Source: Bugula neritina (lineage: Eukaryota > Bryozoa > Gymnolaemata > Cheilostomatida > Bugulidae). Taken from it: 64,000 bases of DNA. The position numbers were made by a program, and so were the translations under genes. Of the stretch, positions 22,701-36,700 are shown piece by piece. Location of the stretch: the NCBI GenBank assembly GCA_964035545.1, contig OZ037769.1:7935929-7999928 (forward strand), read 5' to 3'. The notes beneath the pieces were generated by a model, which was not told the DNA's origin, did not search any database, and saw only the letters and a list, made by a program, of their open reading frames with translations. The number at the start of each line of letters is the position of its first letter. Within the stretch, counting starts at the first letter, position 1.

Positions 22701-24134
22701 TACACAGCTTCATATTTGTATATACCGTACTGTGCTATTTGGTATAATGATTGTATTATAATGGTAACATGTAACTAGAGAGATTTATGTAGTTATTTCA
22801 CAACATTTGACAGTATTTTTATGTAGTATGCTTTTTCTAATATTGATAATTTTCATAGTAAACTCTAAAATAGTTGGCAAGTAAAATGTCTGTATGCTAG
22901 AATGCTTGCTTATAAACAGTTATGATATATGAGTTGGTGGAGTGACTGATACTTCCAATGGTCATCTGTCTTTGGCAATTTACTCGTAGTAAGCTACTTG
23001 TAGTCAGAAAACTTAATCAATTCAGGGCTTTAATCCTGATTAGTAACTGTTAGTTTTAAGCTATATCTCTAACTGTTTTATACCATGCATCTATATTTAT
23101 TTATACTTATAAATTGATAAATTTTAAATCTTTATTATAAATGCCTGCTTGAATAGCAATAATGCCATTACTAGATAATAATAACATAATAGAATAAAAT
23201 ACCAAATTTTATGTTTCCTGTACATAGTTCATCTGTAAAAAAAAATAAAAAAAGTCATGGAAACCGGACTGAATTTATTATGAGCTCAATTTTTACAGTT
23301 GTTGGCAACTACTGTAAATGACACAACATTCAACCGATTTCAGCAAAAATTATTTTTGACAAAGCTAAATTTCTCATAAATATGCTTCTGTTAAACCTTC
23401 AATCAAAAACTTGTAATGAAAAGCAACTTATAAAATTAGTTAGTGATTTTATTCTCATATATAATATAATGTACACACATAAATATCATAATAAAGATTC
23501 TGTTAATGCTTTGTTCATTAAGTCTTAAATAATGTAATACTTGAGAGCAAATCCTAAACACAAACAGGATTTAGTCTAACATGCCAATACTATGGTGGTA
23601 TTTATTATTTATTAACCAACAGCAAATAAAATGGAGAAAAGAGAAAGGGTTCAGCAAGCAAATTTTTCCGCCACAATGTCTATTTAAAGAATCAACTGTG
23701 TTTGCAGTTTGAATATACAGTTTGTTTTACCTCATATAAATTTGTTTTATTGGCAAATATTTTTAGCATGCATCACAGTGATTATGTTTACATTTTGTCT
23801 GTTTGAACATGCTCACTTAATTTCCTCTGAATAATTCAACAATCTTCGAGCTCAGGTCATTTCATGTTAATCCAATTATGATGGAGGTTGTTCAAGTGCT
23901 TGCTGTGCCATAGCATCCTGTAGGTAAGTAGCATACAATGTAGATTATTGCAGCTTTAACTGGGTATATGGCATATGATGTAGGATCGTCATTATTAGCA
24001 ACAGTGTGAGCACCTTCAAAGTCATGTTGTATATATTCAATACATTTCTCGAAAGTTAATCGAACAGAAACAGGTTTTGGTTAGTTTTGATGTTCCATCA
24101 TTTTACCACTGTAACTATTATATAATATTAGTGC

Positions 24135-24382
24135 AATGGCACAGGTAAAAATGGCACCGGTAATAAGGGCACAAATGGCAAAGTAGGTAATGATGGCACG
24201 TTTTCAATATTACGATTTTGGGTAGGGTTGGGTGTTTAGAAGTAGGGTTTAGGTTTGAGAATGATGGTTTGAGTTTGGAGTGTGGGAAAATTTATTATCA
24301 TTGTGCCATTTTATTTACTTTTCCATTTGTGCATTTATTACCGGTGCCATTTTTACCTGTGCCATTTTTGCTTAAAATCGGA
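24135..24382. mobile_element. fold-back repeat copy 1 (GGCAC/GTGCC arms, G-rich core)
   Basis: The left arm carries repeated ATGGCAC motifs with GGTAAAAATGGCACCGG. The right arm carries the reverse complement, with CCGGTGCCATTTTTACC. Between them is a G-rich core with GGGTAGGGTTGGG-type runs. The element is bounded by a direct repeat, ATATAATATTAGTGC, ending at 24134 and again at 24382-24396, which looks like a 15-bp target-site duplication. No coding capacity. Confidence 0.75.
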
Positions 24383-24987
24383 TATAATATTAGTGCTTTA
24401 AAAATACTGCCATAGTTATATGTAATGTAGAGAGTAGATAGTATTACTGGTAGTACCTATTCTCAGTCTTTAAATTCTATACAAGTGTTTTCAACTCACA
24501 TGTGTCGATCATCAGTGTTAGTTAATTATCCCCAGTATCAGTTAACTATTCCCAGTATGATCGGCTATGATCATCAGTGTCAGTCAAATGTCCTCATGGT
24601 GTCAGTTGATTGCCTAGTTAAAGTGGCAGTGCCTATTTTACACAATTAAGTTTATTCCAGTGTAAAAGTTTATACTCTATATAATAACTATGTTTTAAGT
24701 TATAAAACAAGTAATTTGTATAGCAATTTAGAAAAAAAACAAGCCTTGCCATATCAATATTCAGGGTGTCATAATTTTTGCAGACTAATTTTTGAACATA
24801 ATATTTGTCTAATTAATATAAATATGCATATAATCTTCTTGCAGTTACATCTCATATAAAGCATAATTAATGGTAATGAATTATTAGATTTGCCTGCATT
24901 CCTTTCCCAATTGCAGTCACCTCCCTTAATTTAAATAGCCAAATGTATTAATTACCCAATGATTCTGCCCTATTTGCTGTGTGTAGA

Positions 24988-25262
24988 ATGGTGTCCGGTA
25001 AAAATGGCACTGGTAAAAATGGCACAGGCAATAATGGCACATGTTTTCAATATTGGGGTCGGGGTTTGGAGTTTGAAAGAGCGGTTTGAGGTGGGGTTGG
25101 GTGTTTAAAGAATGGGGGGTTTGGGTTTGGGGTTCAAGGGTTGAGGGTTTGAGTTTGAGGTTTGAGAAAACTTAACACCAGTGTGCCATTTCGCTTATAC
25201 TTTTCCATTTGTGCCCTCATTACCGGTGCAATTATCACCTGTGCCATTTTTACCTAAAATCG
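24988..25262. mobile_element. fold-back repeat copy 2
   Basis: Same arms as copy 1 (GGTAAAAATGGCACTGG on the left; GTGCCATTTTTACCTAAAATC on the right) with a longer G-rich core of GGGTTTGG-like units. The flanks share GTGTAGAA, a possible 8-bp duplication. It lies about 600 bp from copy 1. Confidence 0.7.
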
Positions 25263-25774
25263 TGTAGAACAGATAGGATGACTTTACAGCTAGAAATTAT
25301 GCTGGAGAAGAGATATTGAGGGAGGTAGTAGCGTAATAGTGTAACCTTCTGGGTTAAAGTCCAGGTGATTTAGAAGACCTCAAAACAAGCTAAATTCATT
25401 GCAATAGACTGATAATTAGGGCAACAATAAAAATAATATTGAATGCCATACTGCCTTAGTTGGTAGCTCAATTATAACTTGAGTTTTCAAAAGCTCAAAT
25501 GCCTTTTGAATCTAATCAATCTACCGGTCCCACTACCACAAAAGGTTTTTACCATTCTTGACCTATCACCCTGTTAAATTAGGGCCCATCTTAACAAGAT
25601 GGTTATGAGATAAAATATAACTCTTTAGCAAAAAATGTAACTCCAGTACAAACTACTTAGATAATTAGGTTTACTGTAAGACTCTCATATGTGGATACTA
25701 ACTTTTTTAGTATAAATTTTTTTGTTATAAAAACACTGTTGCTTTGTCATGCACAAAAGCTGGTGCCTTCCATC

Positions 25775-28153
25775 ATGTGGAGAGGTGGTGGAGAGAGAAG
25801 AAAGATTGTGAGAGACACTAGCGCAGTAGGGAGCAGAGATTCTGCAGACATTAGCCAAGGTTCTCCACAGTCAGGTATTGGCTTCGGCTGGGTGTTTCAT
25901 TATTGAGTAATTGTTTTTGGTAACTATAGGCTATATAAATCACGTTGGTTGTGTTGTCACTGCTTTTGATATCTATAATTAAAGGTTGCCATGATGAGCC
26001 CCTCAAAGCCTCAATTGACAAAGTGAACAATTATAGATTACTTTATTACTGTTTTGGTTTAAATAAATTGTTATTGTTTTAGACAATTTTCAAGGTGTAG
26101 GATTAGGTGCAACAGGAAAAAAAAATTGTGCTCACCCACCCACACATGCCTCTTTCTATTGCAATTTTGTGACAGCTTTTATAAAACATATAAAGGATAC
26201 GTCATCAGCTAGAGCAAGTGTTTTATAACTCAAGTCAAATCTAAACCATGTTTTCATTCTCAATTGTAGAGTCTATCTTTGATAAAATGTGACTGGTTTT
26301 CGAACCAAATAAATGCATGGCTGTGGCTGATTATACAGGTTATTGATAAGTGCACCAAAAGTTTGCATACCAGCTGCTTGTTTTTTTTTGTTTAGACTGT
26401 TGCAGCTTTCAAATATTAAAATATAAATGCTTCCTTTTCAAACGAGAACTGGTGCGCTGCTAAAAACTATAATATATGCTAAATATTAAGAATATATATC
26501 AAGCATCTACCATAATAATTATTACAGTGTACATAAAAAAGCTCTTTTGTATTTACTTTAAAAGACATGTACTAACTATTAATTTTATAAATCAAAGTTT
26601 TGCAAGCAATCGTACCTCAGGCAAACAAACATGTTATGTAACTATTGAGTAATAGAGCAGTTGTTATTCCTTAACAGACCAACACACCAATGCAGCTGCA
26701 GGCTCTCCAGAACTAACAGATCAACATGATTTAGAAGACTTCTACCAAGACTCTGATCTGTCAGACACAGAGACTGAGATGGAAGGTGAAGTAAAACTAA
26801 CCACTCTAGATATTTTACCAAATAAAATGATATTATAAGTAATAGTGTTCTATAACAAGATTACAATTGCCTGCACCAACATATGTTATATGTTGATGCT
26901 TTGTTTATATAATTTCATTTGTGATAAAACTGTTCAAGTGTTTTAGGAAATGTGTTTGGATCAATGTTATTAGAACATGTACATGCAAGTTGGCTTTGCT
27001 TTATAATGTTGATGAATAATGATCGTAGTACATAAAAGGTTAAGAATTCTGATCTAGTTTTAGATTATTTTGCATATATTTTGAAATATAAAAATATACT
27101 ACATAATGTGTAGCAAGGTTAATGTTTTGTAGCTCAAGTGTAGGGTTTAGGCTGTATATACATAGTGTAGCAGCTGTAGTGTAGTTGAGATATAATATAG
27201 CGCTACAATAGTAGAAATTACATTGAGTTGTGAGCCCCGGAATCTAATTGCAAACTTTCTTATTTTAGATGCTAAACTTCACAACACAAGCACGACTCAT
27301 CATAAGATGAGATCTGCTTCTCGTATTAAAGAAAGTCTCAGTCTGACGGAAAATTCCAACTTGCATACAATATCTCTTCGGTACAACCTATTGAAAGAAA
27401 GTAATATGAAGACTTTAGCCGTGTCACTAATGGTGGGCATATAATACTTGTACATCAGTGATGTTTATAAACAGTCAGCTTTTCTTGTTATAGACAAACA
27501 GTTTTTTGCATCAAGTAAAGGAAATTTATGCATTTTAGTTATTAGATTGTATTACATTTTATTTACTATTTATAAATGTTGTTTATCATACTTACATAAT
27601 GCTTCTATAGAATCATATATGGACAGACAGGTCATTGGTGAATATTTTGTAGGAGAATAAGTCAGTCAACACTTTAGATCTGAGAGGGTGCGGCATCAGT
27701 TCTCAAAGCTGCCAGTATATCTGCGAAATGCTAGATTACAATAGAGTTATCTTCTCCTTAGATTTATCTGAAAACTCATTAAGAACCCCGGGATTAAAGC
27801 TTGTCCGTGATTGTCTTCTCACTAATTTGTAAGTTCATTGAAATTATAAATGAGTTTTGATACGATGGATGCATTAGACCAGTACAATCTACTCATTTGA
27901 ATATATGCTGTTATATCTTTTGCATTAGAATACTGTCTGTATTCATAGTATATATGCTGTGAGAGTATTGAGGAATTTGAATTTTCTGCTAAGCTCTTAG
28001 ATATATAGGTCTATGTATGTAATGTTATAACTTTTATACTTATTATTGATTGAGAAATCTATTAGTTGAATTGCTCAAGTCTAACGTATTTTCTAAAGTT
28101 TCAAGTCAGAAACCTTAGTATTAAAATATTTACAACATTTTATGGTGATATTA

Positions 28154-28194
<41 letters not shown>

Positions 28195-31100
28195 ATAATA
28201 ATATATAATAATATAATGTATCTATATTATTATATAACTTCATACAGATTAAGATGCAATTAGAGTACCTATTCCAAATATTGCATGGAGCAAATATAAT
28301 ATGAGTTTACTTTGTTGTATTGGCGTAAACACATTTTATAACTTTGAAACTTATTTTAGATATGACTACACCATTATATACTTTCATAAACAACTATATG
28401 ACCTAATTGCACCATGAAACAAATAATGCACTTGTTACACGTATTTGACAGAGCTCTAAGTATTATAGCCTTGGATCATAACGAATTCCGAGACTCCGAT
28501 GCCTGCCATATCTGCACAGTGCTTGAGGTATAATATGTTTGAGATATGCATTACCACACTGCAACAACTGGTTTAGGCAACACTCTAATTGAAGTTTTTG
28601 ATAGCAAATGCTACTACCTGAAATACGCATAAAAGCTGAATAGTTTTTTAATTTTAATTAGCAAACATAGTAAATGATATCACAATTGAAACTTGCAGTA
28701 GCTTCAATTGTTGCCAACAGATATTTTACCTTATTATGATTATTATATTATCTGCAACTTGATGAGACAGTCTATAAGTGAAGTAAATTTTGCTTTGTGC
28801 TACTTAGCACTATGCTAGACTAGCTTTGATTTCATGATATAGTTGATATCTGTTGAGCTACACACTGCAATAGTTTAAACACCATTAACTGCAGGCAGTT
28901 TATTTAGAGTCTAGACTTTAGACATAACATTATATATCACTATAACATGCTGCAAATACACACATGAATATGAATTTATGGCCACCATAGATGTAGTTAA
29001 AGTCATTTTGCTTTTTGACACATTCTACAATGTTAAAATAAATAGTCCTGCTGTTTTACAGACTAATTCAACATTAAAGAAGCTTAGTCTAAACGGAAAC
29101 AGTTTTTCACAAATAGCCGGAGAGCAATTCTACAAAACTCTGGGTTTAAACTATAGCCTGAGAGTTTTAAAAATTGACTGGAATCACTTTAGAATGAGAG
29201 GTGTGTCACTTCTCATCCAAGGAATACAGGTGAAACCTTAATAGAATGCTAATAAGACTAGTAGTTATAAAGCCTACAGTTATTGAAGTGTTAGCCATTC
29301 TCAGCTTGGTGTGCCTCTGCTAAGCTTTTAAGATAAGTTTTAAAATGTTCCTTATATGGTGGAAGTTTATTATGTACAAAATTTACTTTAAAAGATATAC
29401 AGTTATATTTGTTGAAGACAAACTGCAGCATCACAGAATTAAATCTCTCGTGGAATGGCATGGGTACCCAAGGCTGTGTGTCAATGGGTCAATGTCTAAA
29501 GACAAACACCACTCTGGAAATTCTTGACATTTCAGCCAATAGAATCACCAGAGAAGGCTTTTCCTACATTTTAGATGGGCTAACAACAAACAAGTCCTTA
29601 CAGATACTAAAAGCAAGTGTTATTTTAGCAAATGGTGTGCTTAATTTCATTTATTCAACCTGTAGTGTATTATTTTCCATATTTTATAATGCTATATATT
29701 TATAATAAACATTAATGAAAGTAACAATTGCAAACTTTTAATTTAAATGAAATATATGTTTATGGCTCTCTATATATTTGCTTATTGAATATCATAGAGC
29801 TAGCAACATTCTATTAAGAAAACTAATTATAGTTTCGGTTTAAAAATAAAAGTGTACTTTGGCAGATTGGCAGCAACCCAATCACAACTGAAGGAGTTAT
29901 GGACCTGATGACAATTCTGCTAAAATCTGACCCTCAAAAGATGATGATTTCTTTAGAAGAAGTGGATTTTGACGTAAAATTGTTTAAGCACAGCTAGTAT
30001 TTATACAAACAATTTATTGATGAATGGCAGTTGTTTCATAATACATTGATGACAGCTAGTGCGTATTGTTTTAAATTTTAAAATGCCATGCGTGTTGTAG
30101 GATATATGTGTGGGCAATGAGTTTACTAAAATATATGCTGAAGTGTTAAAAACTGGGCGGCGCATAACTATAAAGCATGGCTCGACATTGAAACAGGTGT
30201 GTATATAAACTCCTATATCTCACGTAGTTAGCTGTTATTTGTGCTCACTGCATGGCAGAGTCTTTTAATATTCTGATGTGATATGTGTCATCAAGAAGGA
30301 CTAGAAATGATGTCTTATACACAGCAAAGAGTCATCATGCACATGGTTAATTGTACTTTCATTCAGAACATGTTACTTGACGAAAGCTTAAAGAACACTT
30401 CTTTTTCAATAACACATGTTTCAGGTACTTGTGCTAAGCAGAAAATAAGAGACACTGCTGTGAGTGCTCAGTAGGCAAGTTGAGTCTTTTATTGCTTTTG
30501 AGAAACTAGCGTTATATTACATTATAATATATTATTGATGCCTATTATATTATAATTGTCTTGCTTACGATACTTTATTAAATGATGTATCGAGGTAACG
30601 GAGGGGGGGGGGAGGCACAATGGGCCGAATTTTGAATTTGTTGCTCTCATTCATCTGTTTTGTTTTTCAAGGTACCAGTTCAATAATCTCTAGTCTAAAC
30701 GCTACACCAGTTGTCTATTATAGATATTAGTTTGTTGTTTTTATCTTTTTCACAACCTTCAGAATAATGAAATTTTCATGACAAAAAAATCTGCTTATTG
30801 TGCCCCGGTACCGGGGTACAATGAGCCACTGGGTGGAACACAACCAACATGCATATTAAAACTTTGCTGATTTGATTGCATCTGATCTTTATTTATTGAA
30901 TACACACAAGATCTACAGCATAAATCATGTTTTAGCTGTACAGTTTGTGCCACCACAGATAGCAGGGGGAGACAAAATTAAACACTGCACATCACTTATT
31001 TCTACAGTGCCATTATCATTACTGTTTAAAATTAAAAATGTCTTTTCTATTTCCACTTCACAGGAAATTTCACCAAAAAAAAACTTTAGTAACATGTGCT

Positions 31101-31965
31101 ACAAAATTCCAGGTGGACTTTTTTCTATGAACTGTAGCTAAGGTGGCTGAGGTTTGTGGCTGAAGTGCGGAAGCGGTGGGTGGGGGGGGTGGGGAAAATG
31201 AGCAAATCACAATTAATTTTAGTCAAATAGTTGCATAATATTCCCTTAATGATATAATGTATAATGAATATCATAACTATCCACTAGTAGCAACAGCAAA
31301 ATGTTTTGTATGATGTATAAACCGGCAAAGCTATAACCTCACCAGATGTACATATGAAGGCAGCTTAACCTTGTAGTTTGGTACTCTTATCATAATGTCT
31401 TTGATATTTTACAAAAAGAAGGTCAGAGCTGGCTATATCTATAGATTTTACAAACATTTCAACTATTTTCTTGGGCAAACAAACTAATAACAGTGACCAG
31501 GGTGCAAGGTTCAGGTAGCTCATTGTGCAACGATCAGTGTGGCCCACTGTGCCCCTTGTGACCAAGTTGAAAATAAATGTGGCTCAAGGAAAAATTATTT
31601 TAGAATTTGCTATTATAATAATTAAGCAATGTAGAGACAAGCAATGGCAACAATATCAGTAAAAACTAGGCTCGTTACCTTTGAGTGTAAAAAGTTATAA
31701 AGCTTTAATGACATTTTAAATTTTTTTCAAAAAGTAGGTAAAAACAGTTTTTGACTCACCTTATCAACATGTATGCTCAGCAAATGTTGAAACTACAATG
31801 GGTGAATAATTGCGTCATTACCTTTTTATTAAAAAAAAAATCACAGCTCTAAGTCAATAAGTTCTCTCACAATTTGACTGGCCCGTTACCCCTATATATA
31901 TACATATAAACATAGATAAAATGCAATATATTATATATATCACACATCATATATTACATATATAA

Positions 31966-32036
<71 letters not shown>

Positions 32037-32870
32037 AGAAAAAGCCATGTGAAGACAACTAACAAGATACTACGGTTGTAGGACGACATGATCCCTCAGA
32101 TGGAGCTGGCCGAGGTGATCCACAGTGAGCAGCCAGTGTTCATCTTATTTGACTGCATGAGAATGAATAATTTGAGAATAGTTGATTTATTCCACGCCTT
32201 TGATAGAGACAGAAGTAATACTCTAAGTCGTCAGGAGATCAGAGATGGTTTACTCGTGAGTGTAATGTACGCAGTGTCACTTTACATAAAGCTATGTTAC
32301 TGAAAACACAATACTTTCAACATATTCATGGTGTATTTGCAGACTATGAACATGCCTTTGAGCTCTAGAGCGCTAGACCTTCTTGTTAAACACGCTGATA
32401 CAGATCATGACGGAAAAGTCAGCTTAACGTAAGTAAGCAATGACCAACTATCAAATAGTTTTCGTAATGAATCATCATATTGAGTAGCTAAAAATAGAAT
32501 CATTGATCAAACGGCAGTTTGATGAATTAAAAAACTCTTATATGATGCTTATAATAGGTAGCTATAGCCCATGGTCTTTGAAAAACGATACAATTTATAA
32601 AAAAAACTCTAAGCAGTTTTTTCCTATTGTCATTAAAATCACCATATTGTTCTCTCTGAGTACTAAAACTGCATTAAGCAGACCTGTTACACAACAATCA
32701 CACAGTTGTGGTACAGATATGGAGATGAAATATAACATTGTTGTAGAGATTTAATGGCAGCTCAAAAAGATTATCAGAAATACTTGACTAAAAAAAGAAA
32801 TGAGAAGAGGATAAAATCTGGTGGCCCAAGTAATGCTGTTCGACGAATACGAAAGTTCACAGAAAAGTAG
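25775..32870 (+). CDS. leucine-rich-repeat and EF-hand protein, LRRC74-like
   Basis: Twelve exons: 25775-25874, 26678-26785, 27269-27432, 27653-27828, 28452-28527, 29062-29229, 29418-29612, 29866-29973, 30101-30196, 32082-32255, 32343-32428, 32747-32870; 524 residues in phase. An acidic Ser/Asp-rich N-terminus is followed by ribonuclease-inhibitor-type LRRs of about 28 residues (LKKLSLNGNSF, ITELNLSWNGM, LEILDISANRI, LQILKIGSNPI). Two canonical EF-hand loops follow, at about 438-449 (DRDRSNTLSRQE) and 474-485 (DTDHDGKVSLTD), then a basic tail. Calcium binding by both loops is expected. The architecture fits LRRC74A/B-type proteins of poorly known function. The intron after 29612 starts with GC (GCAAGT); the 28-residue repeat spacing confirms that junction and the acceptor at 29417. 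Confidence 0.88.
28156..28191. repeat. (AT)n microsatellite in LRR gene intron 4
   Basis: Pure AT tract of 36 bases, followed by imperfect TATAATA sequence. Confidence 0.9.
30598..31560. mobile_element. candidate inserted element in LRR gene intron 9
   Basis: GGCACAATGGGCC near 30615 is mirrored by GGCCCACTGTGCC near 31542, with 12 of 13 bases matching as inverted repeats. Between them lies a near-perfect palindrome centred on CCCCGGTACCGGGG (30798-30821) that carries the same TTGTGCC motif, and a G-rich tract. No transposase frame. Calling it a mobile element is inference. Confidence 0.4.
31972..32032. repeat. (AT)n microsatellite close to an exon acceptor
   Basis: About 60 bases of AT repeat, ending roughly 50 nt before the acceptor of the exon starting at 32082. 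Confidence 0.9.
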
Positions 32871-33709
32871 CGGCTATTCCGAATGAATACTTTGTATAGT
32901 TTGGGAATACACAAGTTTATGAAGAGTAGCAGAAACTGTTTATATTATAGGATTGATCCATTTGCTTTGGTAGCATTGCCATAGTTTTACCAACTCTCTT
33001 TAATATTGGGATATCCATTCATAACTTTTACAATGAATATGAAAATAGATTTTTACACATAAGAATACATTTTGTTAGAAAATAGTATTTTGTAAATACT
33101 AAAATTGGTTAGATTTCCAACATTTATGCATGCAATAATTTATGTAGTAAAGTAATTGTCCAACTACAATGCTGTCATTATTTATTTTTATAAACACTAG
33201 ACTGTGTACTTTTCACAGCCTGTCAAGGAGTCACAACTAAATGCTTTACTATTACACAGGCTGAAAAATCACCCAGATGATCACAGTTATTAGCTTTTCA
33301 AAAATTAAAGTTTATTGAAAACTGCTTTGAGCATTAAAAGCAAGTAGCATGTGATATCATTATTTAAGAATAATAAATTGTAGAAAGTTTAATGTACATT
33401 ACAACTTATTACAGCAGGAAGAACCACTTAAACTTTACAAAAACAATGTAAAAGCTGATAGAATAAACTGTGATTAAATAGAAAGTCAGAAGCAAAGTCA
33501 AAATAAGCATAACATCGTGCATCGGAGTTAAAAATTTGCATTGATAGAATGTAAAAACATACAATAACACTGGCTTCTCTGATAAATGTATAAACATGAA
33601 TAAATACATTATCATAAAACAAACGGCACTGAAACTGACTAATTGAAGGCCAAATGTCAGCAGAATTAGGGCAGAGTAATACAGAGAATATAAAGACCAG
33701 CAGCAACCA
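32871..33709. other. convergent 3' ends of LRR and ABHD14A-like genes
   Basis: No coding exon is supported. AATAAA at 33372-33377 on the plus strand could end the LRR transcript. The two genes converge here, and their 3' UTRs may lie close together or overlap. Confidence 0.45.
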
Positions 33710-36700
33710 TTAAAAAGTGTCTAAGAATTTCTTTAGTTCCTCGTGCCATTTGCCAGGCTGATCAATGTAGCAGACGTGGTCAGCGTCTGCCAACACAACC
33801 TGATGACTCAGGGGCATCTGTTTGAGCAAATGGAGACTGGATCCTGCACTTAGATCATTAGCTCCATAGACAATGAGGGCTTTCAGCTGCAACAGACAGA
33901 CAGAACTGCACACCTGGATGCAACTTTGGTTATATGGTCATTAACCGTCACTTTATATCATTGAGAAGAAATAAAGACTGCATAAACTAGAGTCCACAAT
34001 GTTACATAGAATATAGCCTGTGAGTCTTATTTATTAGAGTGAAGACTCATAAATAGACGTGTGTGACTAAAATAGGTGGCCACACGGTGTCGCAGTCCGT
34101 GACACCTATTTTAGTCATTAGGGAGGTTTTGACTAAAATGGGTGTCGCAAAACATTTTCGTTTTATTTTCAGCTTTTTAAACATTTGTGACTGCTGAAAA
34201 TATTATTAAATAAATCTTCAGTGAATAATGAACATTTCACAATCGTTTAAACCAAAAAACATGAATAAACAATGATAAAATTGAAATAATTATAACAAAA
34301 ACCAAACTCATCAAGAGTTATCTTTCCTTGTCAAAAATTCCCTTTTCACTTAATTTTATTGTTATTTTTGTGATCATAGACATGCTGACTTTTAAAACAT
34401 ATACTTCAAAATAGTAAAAACGCCGGGAGCAATATTGAAAAAACAAAAATGTTCACAAGGTTTAAAAAAAAACTAAACAATTTCGCAACACCCATTCTAG
34501 TCGCACCCTAAATAGACACCATCTAGTAGCTCAGTTTATAGCCACTTGAATTTACTGACCTTGGTCAGTTTTTTGAAGCTCTCCTCTTTATAATCTGGGT
34601 GAATAACAGGAGCAATTGCAACATAACCAGCTATTTCGTCAGTGTAAAGGTCCGATGTAATATATGGTATAGAAAAAGTACCCGATAATGATGGACTTAT
34701 TACAATAACTTTCACCAACTTTAATGTTTTCACCAATAAATGCATCACTGTGGACTTTTCCTCCCTCAAATGATTCGTACCTGAAACCAGAAACTTCACA
34801 TATATCAAAAGTGTTGACAAATTTTGTTTATAAAACAATCCTCTATTTGATCGGCATAATATTTTTTTCATAATGCATTGAAAAAATGGCAAATGAAACA
34901 ACAATCATTAATTTAAAAAAAAACAACTTATTAATTTTGGATAAAACATAACCACATAAAAGAGCTAATCAACAGCTAACCAAGTCAAGTCATGGGCTAG
35001 ACAAAAATATATTTTAAATCAAGCCAACCAATGACTTGAGAAAATTTGAATTGCTTTACAAATACTTGATTAACTCAGTATATATAATGTATCTTTAAAA
35101 CATTACTTACACTCATTAAGCAATATGGATTAGTTACATGAGTTTCACAATTTCAAAAACAAAAATAAGTTTAGCTTCAAATTTTGCAATTGAGTCAAGT
35201 CACTTTTGGCAAGTTAATTCCAGTACAGGAGTTTCAAGTGGTTAGGGAGGCACTCAAATCAACATCGCTTAAACCCAGCTCAGCCCGATACTCGGATAAA
35301 GTCTAGGAATTGCAAAATCTCATGCAACTAAATTTAGAGCTTACGCATGTAACATGTTAAATAATTGATTTACATAATATATAGTGACAGTAGACAGTCA
35401 AGTGTATACCAAATTGTAACAACTGCCCCTTTCAATTTTGGTAAAAATAATCATACAATAGCCAGCATATTACATATTCTATTATTATATACTTACACTG
35501 CCAGGTAATTAACAAAGTTAAGTGATTACTGACTAACTCTGATTAAATCAACTTAATGAATCAAAGAGGACAAAATAAAGTACATCACAGAGCCACAACA
35601 ATTAAATTCAAAGATCCAAGTCTGCAGTTCATAATATACAGATGTTGGGACAGAAAGAATCACATAAAACCAATCAATTTACAGCTTGCATGCTTTAATA
35701 ATTAGTATTAATTTATATTAACTTTAACTTTTTAGGACTATATATGTATTTGCTGCATTTATGCAACTAAACTTGATTAAAAGGAATTCAAATATAAGAA
35801 TAAATGTTAGCAAATGTGCAGACAGCGTGTAATATATACTTAACCAAATCTGTGTCCATCAACTATATAGGAAGTGTCCTCATCAGCAATGAAAATTCCT
35901 AATTTTTTTGCGCAAGCATATCTAAAAGGTGCATATATGCATGCAAGTACATTATTAAATCTAAAATATAAGCAAAACTGTCTTAAAACTCACAGGTTTC
36001 AGTTCCATTGTCATGGAGATTAACAGCCACAGCTCGATAGCCCCAGTTCTCTAGTTTAGCCATTGTGCCAGTACCCGTGTTCCATGTTGTAGCATTGTAA
36101 TTTTTACCATGGAGTAGCAGAATAACAGGCTTGCTAGCATTAGTTAGTTGACTATTCACTTCGATATATTCAATTGTACATTTCTAAAATATAGAATTTC
36201 ATTTGCAATAACACAATTTAACAAATTGAAGAAATAATTGTATATAAAAAACATAGTAGTTGACTGGTCTAGTACATACTTACATTGCCATCCAAATCAA
36301 TTTCTACTTTTTGTAGTTGTAATTGCAAAACCAAAAGTTCATCTTTCTAAAAGCAAACAGCATTCAGAGTGAATCTTTCTATTTATTTTAAACATTGATA
36401 TTTTTAATGAACAGCTTATTATTTGTGTTCAGAAATTATAGGCACCAAAAAATCCTACTAGTTGGGTGTTTATAGTTTTGACTTGCATAAATTTGAAAAC
36501 CTAGCATAAGTCAACAAACAGCTTCTAAAACTTTAATCAAATCAATCTAATCAATTAACACCATAGACAATTTGACTAATCTAATAAAAACCTTTATCTT
36601 TACCTTTACCTATATGTAAACAGGGTACTTTGGAAACACTGATAATTCGTGGAATACAAGACAGTATTCAAAAGACTTGCTCCTCTGTCTTTTAATTTTT

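Larger units (their letters stand above)
22701..25774. other. intergenic with two fold-back repeats
   Basis: No gene supported. The only clear structures are the two fold-back elements listed separately; the remainder is unique AT-rich DNA. Confidence 0.5.

Noticed and set aside
25300-25380. Box-B-like GGGTTAAAGTCC suggesting another tRNA-derived unit
   Set aside because: No convincing box A or tRNA fold; too degraded to call.
29398-29417. Alternative acceptor adding five residues before TNCSI in the LRR gene
   Set aside because: It is in frame but would break the 28-residue LRR spacing; the acceptor ending at 29417 keeps it exact.
30283-30474. Open frame inside LRR gene intron 9
   Set aside because: No LRR or EF-hand pattern, and the flanking exons already join in phase without it.
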